Shown: one piece after another, positions 32,060 through 42,882 of the stretch
Layout: each line of letters starts with the position of its first letter
Numbering within the stretch: position 1 is the first letter of the stretch
Notes under the pieces: generated by a model
Databases searched by the model: none
What the model saw: the letters and a program-made list of their open reading frames with translations, nothing else
What the model was told of the DNA's origin: nothing
Position numbers and translations under genes: made by a program
NCBI RefSeq assembly: GCF_003576645.1
Contig: NC_044920.1
Coordinates: 17,418,157 to 17,482,156 of the forward strand
Length of the DNA: 64,000 nt
Source: Ipomoea triloba
Lineage: Eukaryota; Streptophyta; Magnoliopsida; Solanales; Convolvulaceae
Reading direction: 5' to 3'

Positions 32060-32205
32060 AGACGCCCCAACAGGTTCAATAAACCCGTTGAGTACTACTA
32101 TTGGACCAACGAGTCTATTGAACTCGTTGACGGGTTCAAGAGGCCCATTGAGTAATATCGTTGGACCAACTGGTCTATTGGGCCCGTTGGTATGCCCCAT
32201 AACTG
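32060..32205. repeat. Two imperfect ~65-bp direct repeats
   Basis: CCCGTTGAGTACTACTATTG, then GGACCAACGAGTCTATTG, recurs as CCATTGAGTAATATCGTTGG, then ACCAACTGGTCTATTG. Function unknown. Confidence 0.55.
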
Positions 32206-32257
32206 TTGAGTAGTATTTGATTATTTGCTTGATCCAAGCCATGCATTCATAATTCCA

Positions 32258-32690
32258 AACATTATTATATGGATTATGGTCCATACAACTGTGTGGGTTA
32301 TAAATAAAAAGTACATTTTTAATATACCAAAAGTATACATTTTTTTAGGTAAATTCACGAGGTGTTCCGAGTCTTTTTCCATCTGTTTAACAATCTGAGT
32401 CCACCCGACAAATCCCTGCTCACCCCGGGAGGCACAAGAACTGACCCAAGGGAAATCGTCACTTATAGTTCTCTCGAAATTCTTCCTCACAAAGAGAGCC
32501 CACTTGCCGGTTAAGCTACCCCATTGGGTTTATTTGAAAGTACATTATTTGAGTACTGAAAGTGCATTGTTTTATATACTATTAAATAATGTACATTCAG
32601 TACAAAAATAATGTACTTTTAGTATATTAAAAATGTATTTTGTATTCATGGTCCACACTACTATTTGCACCATGGCCCACACAATAATTT
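32258..32690. mobile_element. MITE-like unit (same family as 23975-24152) split by a SINE-like insert
   Basis: Left part 32258-32345 and right part 32531-32690 together match the 23975 unit in inverted orientation (GGTCCATACAACTGTGTGGG ... CATGGTCCACAC). The intervening ~185 bases are unrelated and SINE-like. Confidence 0.5.
32346..32530 (-). mobile_element. SINE-like insertion
   Basis: On the minus strand it starts AATGGGGTAGCTTAACCGGC (A-box-like) and ends in an A7 tail. It interrupts the flanking MITE cleanly, which supports a transposed unit. The B box is only weakly recognisable. Confidence 0.42.
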
Positions 32691-33540
32691 GCCTATTACT
32701 TTGATCCTGCATTTCAAAATAGAATGTTGCGCATTCTTATACCGAATGCCATGCATCGATAATTCTCTAGTTGTGCATTCAAACACAACCTAACATCCAC
32801 CAATGCACTAGCATAGTAATACACATTCTCACAACCTACGATGCACTACCCCTGACAAATATCCCAGCGAAAAAAAAGATCCTCAAATGCATACCCAACG
32901 CCCTCCAACCAATGCACAACCTAAAGTCTTACATTGCACCACACATAGCGTACATCTCACCCGCCTACGATGCACACCCCTAAAATCACAGATACATAAA
33001 CAAACTTATTCAAAATTATACATAAACGAAGCCAACAAAAAAAAAAAGAATAAACCTAAATCCATGACCAAATCTCACAACCAACGACGGAAAATCTCAT
33101 TAGAAACTGAAGAGAAGCAACGAGAACTCTAGACATAAAAGATTAACATACCGGATAAATCTCACTAAAATCAATGAGCCTAACGCCTCAAGAAACTCCA
33201 TGCAAGAAAACATCGAAGAAAATTACTCCATTGCCCCACCACTTAATTTAAAAAAAAAAACTATAATTAATAAAGCATTAAATTTCAGCTATCAGATGCA
33301 CTTTCATATAGATGCATATAACTATAAAAATAATCCTTAAATAGGCATGCGATGTATTTTGTACTTATGCACGATGCATTTCAAAGTTTGAAATATTTAT
33401 AAAAATACTATTACATTTTTTTCCTTATTTCTTTGTTTTTGAGCCATTAATCTTCTCCAAATCAACGTTTAAGATCAATAATATGTTTTTACTTTAGGGA
33501 ATATTCTCACAAGATATCATCCCTTACATATATATATATA

Positions 33541-34433
33541 GTCATGATCAGGTGTGGCCTAGTCATTTGGTGTGGCCGTGCGGCCTATTTTCAACCATTA
33601 GATCATATCAAGTCATCAAATTAACGCGCAATATATATATATATATATGTTATAAAAGACAACATTCTACATACTAAAGCGCACCAGAAAACCGATAAAA
33701 CACACCATTCTATACAATATACCAAATGCACCTATTCACTTAAAATTCATCAATATACTTAATAAAACACATCATTCTACATATTAAAATGTACCACAAC
33801 GTGCCTCATGTCAGATTATAAGCATACACTATTTACACATATTAGAAAACATGTGCTAAAATATGCATCATTCTACGTATTAAAATGCACCACAACTTGT
33901 GTTAAAATGCACAATTCCACTTATTAAAAGTCCCCATCCCCATATTATAAACATGCACTATAACACTTATTAGAAAATATGTGTTAAAATACACACCATT
34001 CAACGTAATAAAATGTACCAGAGGACGGATTAAAACACACAATTCCACAACACACTTATTAGAAACACATGTGTTAAAATACACACCAATCAATGTATTA
34101 AAATGCACCAGACGACATATTAAAACACACCATTCCACAACACAGTTACACATCATTCTACGTATGGAAATGCACCAGCGGATAGATTAAAACCCCCCAT
34201 TCCACAACACAATTAATGCACCAACATACGTAATAAAACACACCGCAACATGTATTCAAACGCACCACACTATGTACTAAAATGCAACATTCCCATTCAC
34301 GTAATATAAATACTAAAATTACCATAATAACCCCACTTAAACATACATGAATTTCAGTAGGATTAATGAAATTGGACGGTGCAGATTAGGCCGCATGACC
34401 GCACTGGAGCTCGCCGTCGCATTTGAACAAAAA

Positions 34434-34434
<1 letters not shown>
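33541..34434. mobile_element. TA-microsatellite-flanked element (GTCATGATCAGGTGTGGCC family)
   Basis: It is bounded by TATATA runs (33530-33540 and 34436-34469). It starts GTCATGATCAGGTGTGGCC and ends with GCATTTGAACAAAAATC, an inverted relative of the start. The interior holds another TA run (~33633-33649) and a 90-bp tandem repeat (33981-34160). The flanks resemble Micron-type elements that sit in TA microsatellites. No ORF of note. Confidence 0.55.
33981..34160. repeat. 90-bp tandem duplication
   Basis: GTGTTAAAATACACACCA begins units at 33981 and 34071. Both continue with related AAAATG(T/C)ACCAG and AAACACAC(A/C)ATTCCACAAC strings. Looser copies extend to about 33700 and 34280. Confidence 0.75.

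Positions 34435-34435
<1 letters not shown>

Positions 34436-34469
<34 letters not shown>
34436..34469. repeat. (TA)n microsatellite
   Basis: About 16 TA units separating two related repeat starts (33541 family and 34470). Confidence 0.95.
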
Positions 34470-34473
<4 letters not shown>

Positions 34474-35040
34474 CGTGATCACATGTGGCAGTGCTGTTGC
34501 ATGCGATTGTGTGGCCTATTGTGCATCATTAGATCAATTAATCCAGCGCTCCAGATTGCTCTAAATAAAAACACGCGCTGATCAATATTAACGCGAATGG
34601 AGGGGTACATTTGTGAATTTACAATATTTCAAACCGCACTAAAGGTCTAAACCCACTGCGACGTCTCCATTCACAATCCCAACGCACGACCCTCTCCATT
34701 TCCCCGCGAAGCTCTCCAGGCAAAGAACTCTAACGACGACGACAACGAAGACTTGCAGTCGCTGAGATATTGTGAAGGATTTCATACCCTTTTGGTAGGT
34801 TGCATTCAATAATATTCTTGATCAATTGAATGTTTGTGTAGCACAATAATATAAAACACGACTACATAAGTGAAAACATGATTGCCATTAACGAATCACA
34901 TTAAAAATCATGAACACCTATTCACTGTAGCAGAAGTAGTAAATTTGGTTTCATCATTTGACCTTTTATATTACTCGATAAGTGGTTTTGTTCCACCAGT
35001 TAGTTAACATGCATCATATGATAAAAAACAAATCAAATAC
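34470..35040. other. Repeat start followed by a GC-richer, 5'UTR-like stretch
   Basis: ATCGTGATCACATGTGGC at 34471 is a relative of the 33541 element start. Bases ~34640-34780 are C-rich with CTCTCCATTTCCCCGCGAAG and a GACGACGACAACGAAGAC run, unlike the AT-rich surroundings and similar to a plant 5' UTR, but no coding frame follows. It may be a captured gene end inside a transposon. Confidence 0.35.
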
Positions 35041-35064
35041 TTGAATCACATATATGTATAATTG

Positions 35065-35574
35065 TCTACATTCACTCCTTCTTGTCGATACATTCCGCAA
35101 GCCCTAATGAATCTTGTGATGTGCACGTGCGGGTCCTCCGATGGTAGCCCAGCATATGGACTATTTTGCACCAATGTGAGAATAGTAGGATGCATGTGAA
35201 AGTTGACGTTCTCAAGCGGGGGCACATATATGGAATTGTGCATATTGAACTCCGGTGTCATGTAATCGGCAATGGATCTTTGTTGTCCATGTGGCATCTC
35301 ATAGTATTTCTTCTACTCTTATCGACTTCGGGTGTCCCACATGGTCAACTTGTGCTTCCTCTATAGTCGGCTCATTTGGATTGGGTACTCCAGGTGGATT
35401 ATTCGGGATAGGTGGTGGTGGAAGAGTTTGTGTAGGCACTCCTCTACCTTGAGAATTTCTAATTGCACTTGTAGAAGCCATAGGTTCGGTTTGGATGTTC
35501 CTCCTTCTTATTGCCTTATTAATTTTCGGGATGTAAGGAAGTAGACCTTGATTTCCCTTTGCTCTTGTTTGCAT
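35065..35574 (-). pseudogene. Athila-like Ty3/gypsy gag, N-terminal fragment
   Basis: On the minus strand, MQTRAKGNQGLLPY is followed by a Pro-rich linker, and after a stop near 35299 by RSIADYMTPEF and HPTILTLVQNSPYAGLPSED. The last string with HVHITRFIRACG is the conserved start of Athila-type gag (ordinarily ...MVQ...F.GLPSEDP..HL..F...C). Homology ends near 35065, so the gene is truncated after ~170 codons. It lies directly behind a gypsy primer site and LTR, in the correct order and orientation. Confidence 0.72.
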
Positions 35575-35739
35575 TCACCTTTGAAAAAGTTCAAGAAAGC
35601 AACAAACAATCCTCTCTTGACTAGAAGTAGTCAAAAGAGGGTAAGTAACAAGAAGATAAAACAAACAATGGAATCAACGACACTCTAATTCACAAAAGCA
35701 TTTACTCAAATAAAAGCAAAGAAATGACAACCTATTGCC

Positions 35740-35757
35740 TCCCCGGCAACGGTGCCA
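35740..35757 (-). other. Athila-type primer-binding site
   Basis: On the minus strand, TGGCACCGTTGCCGGGGA matches the usual plant Athila/Tat primer site (TGGCGCCGTTGCCGGGGA) with one change, and lies three bases after the LTR end. Confidence 0.8.
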
Positions 35758-35760
35758 TTT

Positions 35761-37066
35761 TGACATGTGGTATAGTATTGCGTGGTGGTTTGAATGCGTA
35801 AGTGATTAAAACGAAGAGTCAAGACTCCCGAGTGTCGATCTCGAAGGAGGTAATGCGGAAGATTTCTTAGCTTTTATTCAAATAAATGCGTAATTGAACA
35901 TTGAGGTGCATAGAGTAACATTTGCAATTAGAGAGTGTAATCGAGAGAAGAAAACAAAATTGAAGTGACAAATGATAGTAAACAAGGGAATGAATTGTGC
36001 TGGTTATGTTGCCTCACGGTGTGTCTTAAGCAATGGAATAGTGATTCAATCATGTTGGCTATTCAAGAGTGTGATCTCATCCATAATCCTCTTCCGCATT
36101 AGTGTACTAAGGCTTCTTAGGCTTAGAGTATCTTTTAGTAACCAAAAGCCCTAAGAGACATTTTAACAAACACCTAAGCTTCACACATTCCTACTATTCC
36201 AAACATGGAATTCCATAGGATCTAAGGTTGCAAAAGCTATTTCTTAACTCAAATCAACAATCATGATAGAATCAAGATCTCACACATAAAATGAAACAAC
36301 TTGAAATGAGAAATCGCACTAGATCTCCAACATAAAATGAACTTTGGATCAAATCAATTCAACAATCAAAGACAAGAATAGATCTCCAACATAAAATGAA
36401 ACAAACTCCAAGATTAGAAATGAGAAATCAACTAGGCAAGCATAACTTCACACAATTCAATCCCTAGAAAGAATTAGCCACACATATTCATAGATTCAAA
36501 AGCATAAAACCTAATTCTATCTAGAAGAATGTAAATTGCAATAGGAATTGAAATTAAAATGAGACTAAAATTAGAATTCACCTAGAAAATATGAATTACA
36601 AGCTTCAATTCAACTTTGATCTTCAATCCTTCAACCAAATTGGAACTCTAAGTGTTTCTCTCTCTAAATTGCTCTCTACTTGGAACTGTAAATCTAAAAA
36701 TGTGAAACTCTCCAAAAATGATCCAACCTCTAGAAATCTCTAACTAGCTTCTTTAAATAGCCTTCCCAAAATTTCCCTCTTTAATTTTCTTTCCGCACCT
36801 CCTGTCCACTTGCATATCCACGAGTGGAGTGCCATGTGGATACACACTAGATTTGTTCCATGTTGGCTCCACGCGTGTATGCACTCTCCGACCTGTCCCA
36901 GACTTCTTCTTTGCTCCAAAATGCTTGTTTTGTCCTTATACCTTGCCGAGTGGGTCCAGGACCTGTAAAACATTCTAAAACACACAAGAGTTAGCTTTGC
37001 ACGTGGTCTACACATTAGAGCATAAAATGCCATAGGTTAGTCACAAAAGAACACTAATTGCTATCA
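35761..37066 (-). repeat. Athila-like LTR
   Basis: The end beside the primer site (read on +) starts TGACATGTGG. The distal boundary is less certain; CTATCA at 37061-37066 gives TG...CA ends and a length of 1306 bases, within the Athila range. Internally AT-rich with no long ORF. No partner LTR is in the window. Confidence 0.6.
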
Positions 37067-37104
37067 ATTCACTCTGATATAGACCTTAATTCATAGTTAT
37101 CTTG

Positions 37105-37832
37105 GGAGCTTATCAGTGATCAAGGTACCCATTTCTGCAACCGGGCAATAGAAGCATTGATGAAAAAGTATGGAGTTCAGCATCATGTGGCAACAATATA
37201 TCACCTACAAACCAACAATCAAGCTGAGATTTCCAACCAGGAAGTGATGAGTAGTTTAGAGAAGACCTTGAATACAATAGTAAGGATTGGAGCTTATTCC
37301 TTGATGATGCTTTGTAGGCTTATAGAACGTCTTAGCTTACAAGACTCCAATAGGAATGTCCTCTTATAGGTTGGTGTTTGGGAAGATGCATTATTTGCTT
37401 GTGGAGCTTAAGTATCGTGCTTATTGGGCAATTAAGCAGTTCAATATGAATGTCAAGCTTGTTGGGGAAACTAGGAAATTCCAACGTCAAGAGTTGGGGG
37501 AAATTCATTTGGAAGTTTATGAGAATGCTCGGATATACAAGGAGAAAACAAAGTTTCTTCATGATAAACACCTCCTTTGTAAGCACATTGAAGTGGGTCA
37601 AAAGGTTCTTTTGTTTGACTCCAGATTGAAGTTCATGCTAGGCAAGTTAAAATCAAGGTGGATAAAACCTTATGAGGTTGTTAATGTTTTCTCCAATGGG
37701 GTGTTTGAGATTTAAAAATTGAAAACTAACCAAGTTCTCAAGGTGAATGGACCAAGGTTGAAACCTTTCTTTGAGAATTTTACACCATCAACTGTAGAAG
37801 AGATTTGCTTGGTTAATCCCATTTATGCATGA
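37105..37832 (+). pseudogene. Athila-like integrase C-terminal fragment
   Basis: On the plus strand, ISDQGTHFCN and the EALMKKYGVQHHVAT and AEISNQEV motifs are the second half of a gypsy integrase core. They are followed by SYRLVFGKMHYL, AYWAIKQFN, ENARIYKEKTKFLHDK, VGQKVLLFDSRLK and KSRWIKPYEV, the Athila-type chromatin-proximal tail. A frame change near 37340 and TAA at 37713-37715 disable it. It points away from the neighbouring Athila LTR/gag, so the two do not form one intact element. Confidence 0.8.
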
Positions 37833-37844
37833 GTGAAGAGGGTT

Positions 37845-38270
37845 GTGTAATACCCCAGATTTATCAGGCAGTCAGGCACTAAGTGCACAGTTGGTTTGCT
37901 TAGTATAAATATGAGGGTCACTCCCCTCACTTGTGAGATCCATCTCATCAATGCAACTACACTTCACTTGCGATTTGCTCTATCTCTTCTATTTACTTCT
38001 CTCATTATTGTTCATCACTCGTAGTACAACGTAGCCTCGGACCACTCAATCGTCATCCGGTAGACCGACTGACTGACCGGCTGATCACCGAGCTTCCTTC
38101 ATCATCCACTTGTAACACACGTATCCGTAGCGTATTCGTAACCCCCATTTACATTTACGCTATCAGTGATATTATTCAATGTAATAAAGAGTGGCAGTTC
38201 GCGCATAAATCATTGTGACATGCGCTGGAGGAGTGGAGGCTAGGTTCGCGCTTCACGGATTCCTGACTTT
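37845..38270 (+). repeat. LTR-like promoter segment (tentative)
   Basis: It begins TGTAATACCCCAG, has TATAAATATG near 37907 and C-rich sequence downstream, and reaches CTGACTTTCA near 38270. The layout resembles a gypsy LTR, perhaps the 3' LTR side of the integrase fragment, but no second copy or target duplication confirms it. Confidence 0.3.
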
Positions 38271-38405
38271 CATATTTGTTTTTGACTTTTGACTTTTGAT
38301 ATTGTTAGGTTAATCTGCCCAATTTTCCAGATCGTAATTGCATTTGATCCACCTGTTCAGATTCAAAATTTTGAATAAAGATCATCTTATATTGAAGTTA
38401 TCGCA

Positions 38406-38444
<39 letters not shown>

Positions 38445-38462
38445 AATCATTGTGACATGCGC
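38205..38462 (+). mobile_element. Short retroposon with 21-bp target duplications and a TTA tail
   Basis: ATAAATCATTGTGACATGCG plus C is repeated exactly at 38205-38225 and 38442-38462. Between them are ~216 bases ending in a (TTA)n tail (about 38408-38440). Long exact duplications plus a simple-repeat tail point to LINE-machinery insertion: a 5'-truncated RTE-type LINE or a SINE. I cannot identify the source. Confidence 0.6.
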
Positions 38463-38473
38463 CTAACAATAAG

Positions 38474-39481
38474 CAGGGCCGGTCCTAAGCACGGGCCCTG
38501 GACAGTATAGAAGGGGCCCATCCATATATATGTATATGTATACATATATCTATTATAGTGTTATAATTAGTGTTATAATTATATTAGAAAATAAAAAATT
38601 AGTGATATAATTATATTAGAAAAGAAAAAAATTAAGAATAGATGGGATTACAGGAAGCTGAGAATAGACGCTTACTTAAATAATTTAGAAATAGAATCGA
38701 CACGGGGAGTCGAGGACACCTAATTATCTTTTATCTATTAAAATCGACATCTTAACCGGCTAACCCATTCGTCTTCTTCAAAAAAAAAATTTCCAATTCG
38801 ATTAATCAACGATTGTTCATTGTTTGCCAGTTTGGGCCTCATTGTCCGTTGTAACTTGTATGTTTTTTCTATTTGTAATTTGTTCTGTCTTTATTTCCTA
38901 TGCAACACTCCACACATGCAACACAGCACACCTATAGGGCATTAGGGATATAGGGCTATAAATCTATAATCATCTAATGAGTAATATTTATAGGTATAGA
39001 AAGTGAAAGAAGAAATGAACAAAAAAATCGTAGTTGTGGAGCTGTTTGTGATATTGATACAACTTAAGACTGAGGGGAACTTTTTAAAACTATTCAGGTA
39101 CTTTTGTTCTTTTCTTATACACAATTTTTAAAATTGTTTTATATAAAATTTTCAAAAAATCATAATCATTTAATGAAAATTTGAAACAATCTAAAGAAAA
39201 TTTAAATGACTAAGGCCATGTTAATGACGATTTTGTGTATTGAGAAGGATATGCTAGAGAATGTTAATCTCGATGTAATTATCGATGATTTTGCATAGCA
39301 CGTAAATTTTTTGTCATGATTACTTTTGTATTTAAAAAATGTTAAAACTTTTCTAATAGTATTTCATTTTATTTGATATTATTATTTTTTAGTATTATTG
39401 CATTTAAATTTTAGTTTTTCATATAAGGGGCCTATTTTTTAAATTTCGCCCAGGGTCTCTAAAATGTTTGGACCGGCCCTG
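38474..39481. mobile_element. hAT-type non-autonomous element (1008 bp)
   Basis: Perfect 12-bp inverted ends CAGGGCCGGTCC are flanked by the 8-bp duplication ACAATAAG (38466-38473, 39482-39489). Both features define hAT. The interior is AT-rich without transposase homology that I can see, so it would depend on an element elsewhere. The exact duplication suggests fairly recent insertion. Confidence 0.93.
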
Positions 39482-39489
39482 ACAATAAG

Positions 39490-39970
39490 CCTACATACCA
39501 TTCGGACTGGCTTTAAATTTTTGTAACCGGTCCAGATTTAATTTTCTAAAGCCCAACTCGCCTTCACCTATTTCCACCCCTAACTAGAGGGAGGAAATTT
39601 TGTCAATGGTCACTATTGTGATGAGGAAGAAATACACACAGCATACAGAATTACTTGTTTGAACAAATGTTGTACCATAAAAGAAAGAAAAAAAATTGAT
39701 GTTCAAGAGATCAAATCATTTTCAATGAAAGGTGACTTCTTTATACAAATATATATATTTGATTATTTTTGTAACTACCTTCAAAGAATCAATATTGATC
39801 TTTATGAGGCTCGAACCCATTATCTTCCATTTAAAAAAGTCACTTTGTGCCATTAGATCACAAAGTCATTGACTTTAAAAGTATATTTTAAATATTAATT
39901 GTTATGTTTATTTTTTTTATGTAAATATTTTATACTCACCAAGAATAATTATATGTTTCGACCCTAATGA
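39490..39970. other. AT-rich spacer with a SINE-like fragment
   Basis: No gene seen. Minus strand 39800-39875 has TGATCTAATGGCACAAAG (A-box-like) and GGGTTCGAGCCTC (B-box-like) with tRNA-like order, a probable SINE remnant. Confidence 0.5.
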
Positions 39971-39974
39971 GTAT

Positions 39975-40282
39975 CATCAACATGTCATTTTAAAATATTG
40001 AAGCCTAAAAAATAAAAATTGATCACTCACCTGTAATACCAGGTCACCAAGGTTTCGACGATCCTTCGACCAACTCCGATGACCACCTAGCCACCTCCAG
40101 AAATCGTATGGTCGCCTCCTTTGGCAGAGCGGAAGGAGACCATATATTTTGGTTGCCTTCTCAGGTAGGGTCGTTGGAATTTGATCGAGAGGTGGTTAGA
40201 GAGTTGCTGGAACCTTAGAGACCTACTATTACAGGTTACTATTCAATTTTTGTGCTTCAATGCACCAAATGACATGTTGATG
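39975..40282. mobile_element. Foldback MITE (308 bp)
   Basis: The outer ends CATCAACATGTCATTT and its complement match, and pairing continues with gaps through AAAAATTGA, ACCTGTAATA and AGGTC(A/T)C(C/T)AAGGTT, leaving a GC-rich centre. Nearly the whole unit folds into one hairpin. No clear target duplication. Confidence 0.7.
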
Positions 40283-40375
40283 GGTTTAATTTCAACTTTT
40301 GAAAGTTTAAGAATTTAATTAACTTTCGATTAAAGTTTAAAGCTTATTTGACTATTTTCAATCTTTTTAAAATCA

Positions 40376-41965
40376 CTAGTTTTTAACGTGCATTGCGCTA
40401 TTAGGATAATGCCCAATGTTTATTTTTAAATAAGTACTTTAAAGTATATCAAAATGCAAGATTATATTGGAGTAGTTTTTCCCCCTACATGTTTCATGTG
40501 CTGTGAGATATGTGTCGTACATTCTCATGTGAAAGTATTGAACAAAATATTAATATTTATTATATTTGTAGAATGTTAATGAGTAGTACATTTTGTTCTA
40601 GTTGCATAACTTGTTTACTTGATAGTAACAACAATAGCTTTGCAAGTAGTCGGAATACTAGTGCTGCAATATGTCTAGTTTCATCAACAGTTTCTACATC
40701 CATTTTGCACATGTTTATTTTGAAGTTCATATTTTTGGAATTAGTATGAATGAGTATAGTACTTGATTTTGTGTGTGTGTGCACGTGTGTGTTTTGTAAA
40801 TTTTTTTTTGTTGATTTGATACTAATCTTGGAGTACCCGCTGCTATCTTTTCATCACAATGCATGCAGTTAAATAGTTTGCCACTTTGTGCATAAACGTA
40901 ATTAAACAGTGACTACATCCTATATACCAATTATTTTTGTTGTCAAGATCGATGTTGATTTTGTCTTTAATCCAAACAAGTTGATTGTAGAAAATGAAAT
41001 GAATTGTAAATTTATATTAGTTCTAATATATTTAAAGAATGCACAATAAGTATTTTACATACAAGATTAATGAATGCTGCAACGGCTATTTTTTTCAAAT
41101 TTCTTATTTTTCTGAATTTGAAAGATTGATTCCAACAATGTTGTAGTCTCAACATTTTTTCAATGCAGGAAGTGTTTCACAATGTTCTATTACCCTACAT
41201 TGACATTTTTAATAATGAATTTTAAATCAATTTATTGGGTTATTTGAATGTCTTCTTTGTCAACGAATCTTCCATAAGTGGTTAATTCAAAGTTTTTTTT
41301 AAAAAAAATTCCATGTTATTAACATAATACTTGGTAAATGAATATATAACATTATTTTATAGTATAACTTTGATATTTAATTACAAGATAGTGTTAAAAA
41401 AATAATGAACAATGTAGTGAATATAATTAATTAATAAATTTGAAGGTAAGGAATCTTTGTATTGTAGAAAATATAGACAATATAACTAATGAAATTATAT
41501 CCCTTTTTAAATTTTTTAATAATGAATATTTTTTTGAATAAAGACATTATAGACAATGAATTATAAATTAAAGAAATGCATATGTATTATTTTTGTTATT
41601 GTAACTACTAATTTATTTAATTTAATAAAAGTAATAGAGTGGTTACTTACTTTTGAATAATATATTCTAACATATTCGTAGTGTATGTTCAACAATTATG
41701 CCAACTTTGAGTGGATGAGATTCGAACCTAAGACTTTACTTATAGAAATTAATGGGTAAATTAAAAGTTGACGAATATTAACAGAAAAGATAATATTTAA
41801 CAGAAAACTTAATGGATAATCATATAATTAAGGATAAATTAGGAAATCTCAAGTAAAAATATAAATCTAAACAATCTGAACCATCCATTTAATTTAATAA
41901 TTTGACCGTCATTTTTTCTACCCATTATAGGCCTAACTTTATTTGGCTCTTATTAGTATAGTAAT
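40376..41965 (-). mobile_element. Helitron-like element (copy 1)
   Basis: Read on the minus strand, the 3' end is TAGCGCAATGCACGTTAAAA followed by ACTAG and a T, matching the Helitron pattern of a short terminal hairpin, then CTAG, with insertion before T. The 5' region TACTAATAAGAGCCAAATAA has the typical start style. It aligns with 58434-59573 over much of its length in the opposite orientation. No helicase gene, so non-autonomous. The 5' boundary is approximate. Confidence 0.72.
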
Positions 41966-41967
41966 AT

Positions 41968-42722
41968 AGTTAGGGACTATATTAATCCATATAAATTTAA
42001 AAATTAAATTTTTTTAATTTGTAAATGTAATTTTTTTAATTATAATTAATAAAATATAAAATATAATTAAAAATAAAATTTTAAAATTAACAAAATGTGT
42101 GTTCATAAATATTTATATTTTTAAAAATGCATACATACATATACTTATGCACTATATTAATCAAACAAAATTAAAATGTTATTCTTTAATTTCTTAATCT
42201 AATTATTTTAATTATAATATATCAATATAAATTATAATTATAGAAATTGTATTATAGAATTTGCATATATATATATATATTAATAAATATTATTTGTATA
42301 TACACTGTATTTCGCAATCATATAGGAAAATGCGTCTAATTAAAGATTAAAATCACATATACAAAATTTAAGATTTTATATTTTTTTAATTTCTAAGTAT
42401 AATTTTTCTTAGTTATTATTCATATTGTTAGAATTATACAGTAATATATATGAAATACAATTAGGAATAATTCAATTTAATTATGTAAATCTTTCCCTAT
42501 AAATTTATCTAAATATGTACATGATTAGAGATTATATTAATCATAAAATTTTTAATTGTAATTTTAATTTTAATTTTGAATGTTATGATAATAGATACTT
42601 AACCAAATATATGAAAATTCAACTATATAATTATATTTTATATTTTAATATATTTTTATTTTTTAAATTTTTTTATTTAAATTCATAATAAAAAAAAAAT
42701 TCATGCAAGGGTAAAACACTAG
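41968..42722 (+). mobile_element. Helitron-like remnant (tentative)
   Basis: The end TTCATGCAAGGGTAAAACAC followed by TAG/T resembles a Helitron terminus. The interior is very AT-rich with ACTATATTAATC-type strings near 41972, 42153 and 42531. The 5' end would abut that of copy 1. Weakly supported. Confidence 0.4.
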
Positions 42723-42882
42723 TTAATTTATTACAAACAATATCAAACTAACAAAATCCAAATTCAGAGCAATGACGGACACAAACCTAGTTTGTTGCGA
42801 AAATAATACTTTGTTCAATTAATCTCCTAATCGCATTAATATTGAAATAACAAGACTTTCTTGCGTAGAAAAAAAAAAGTTA

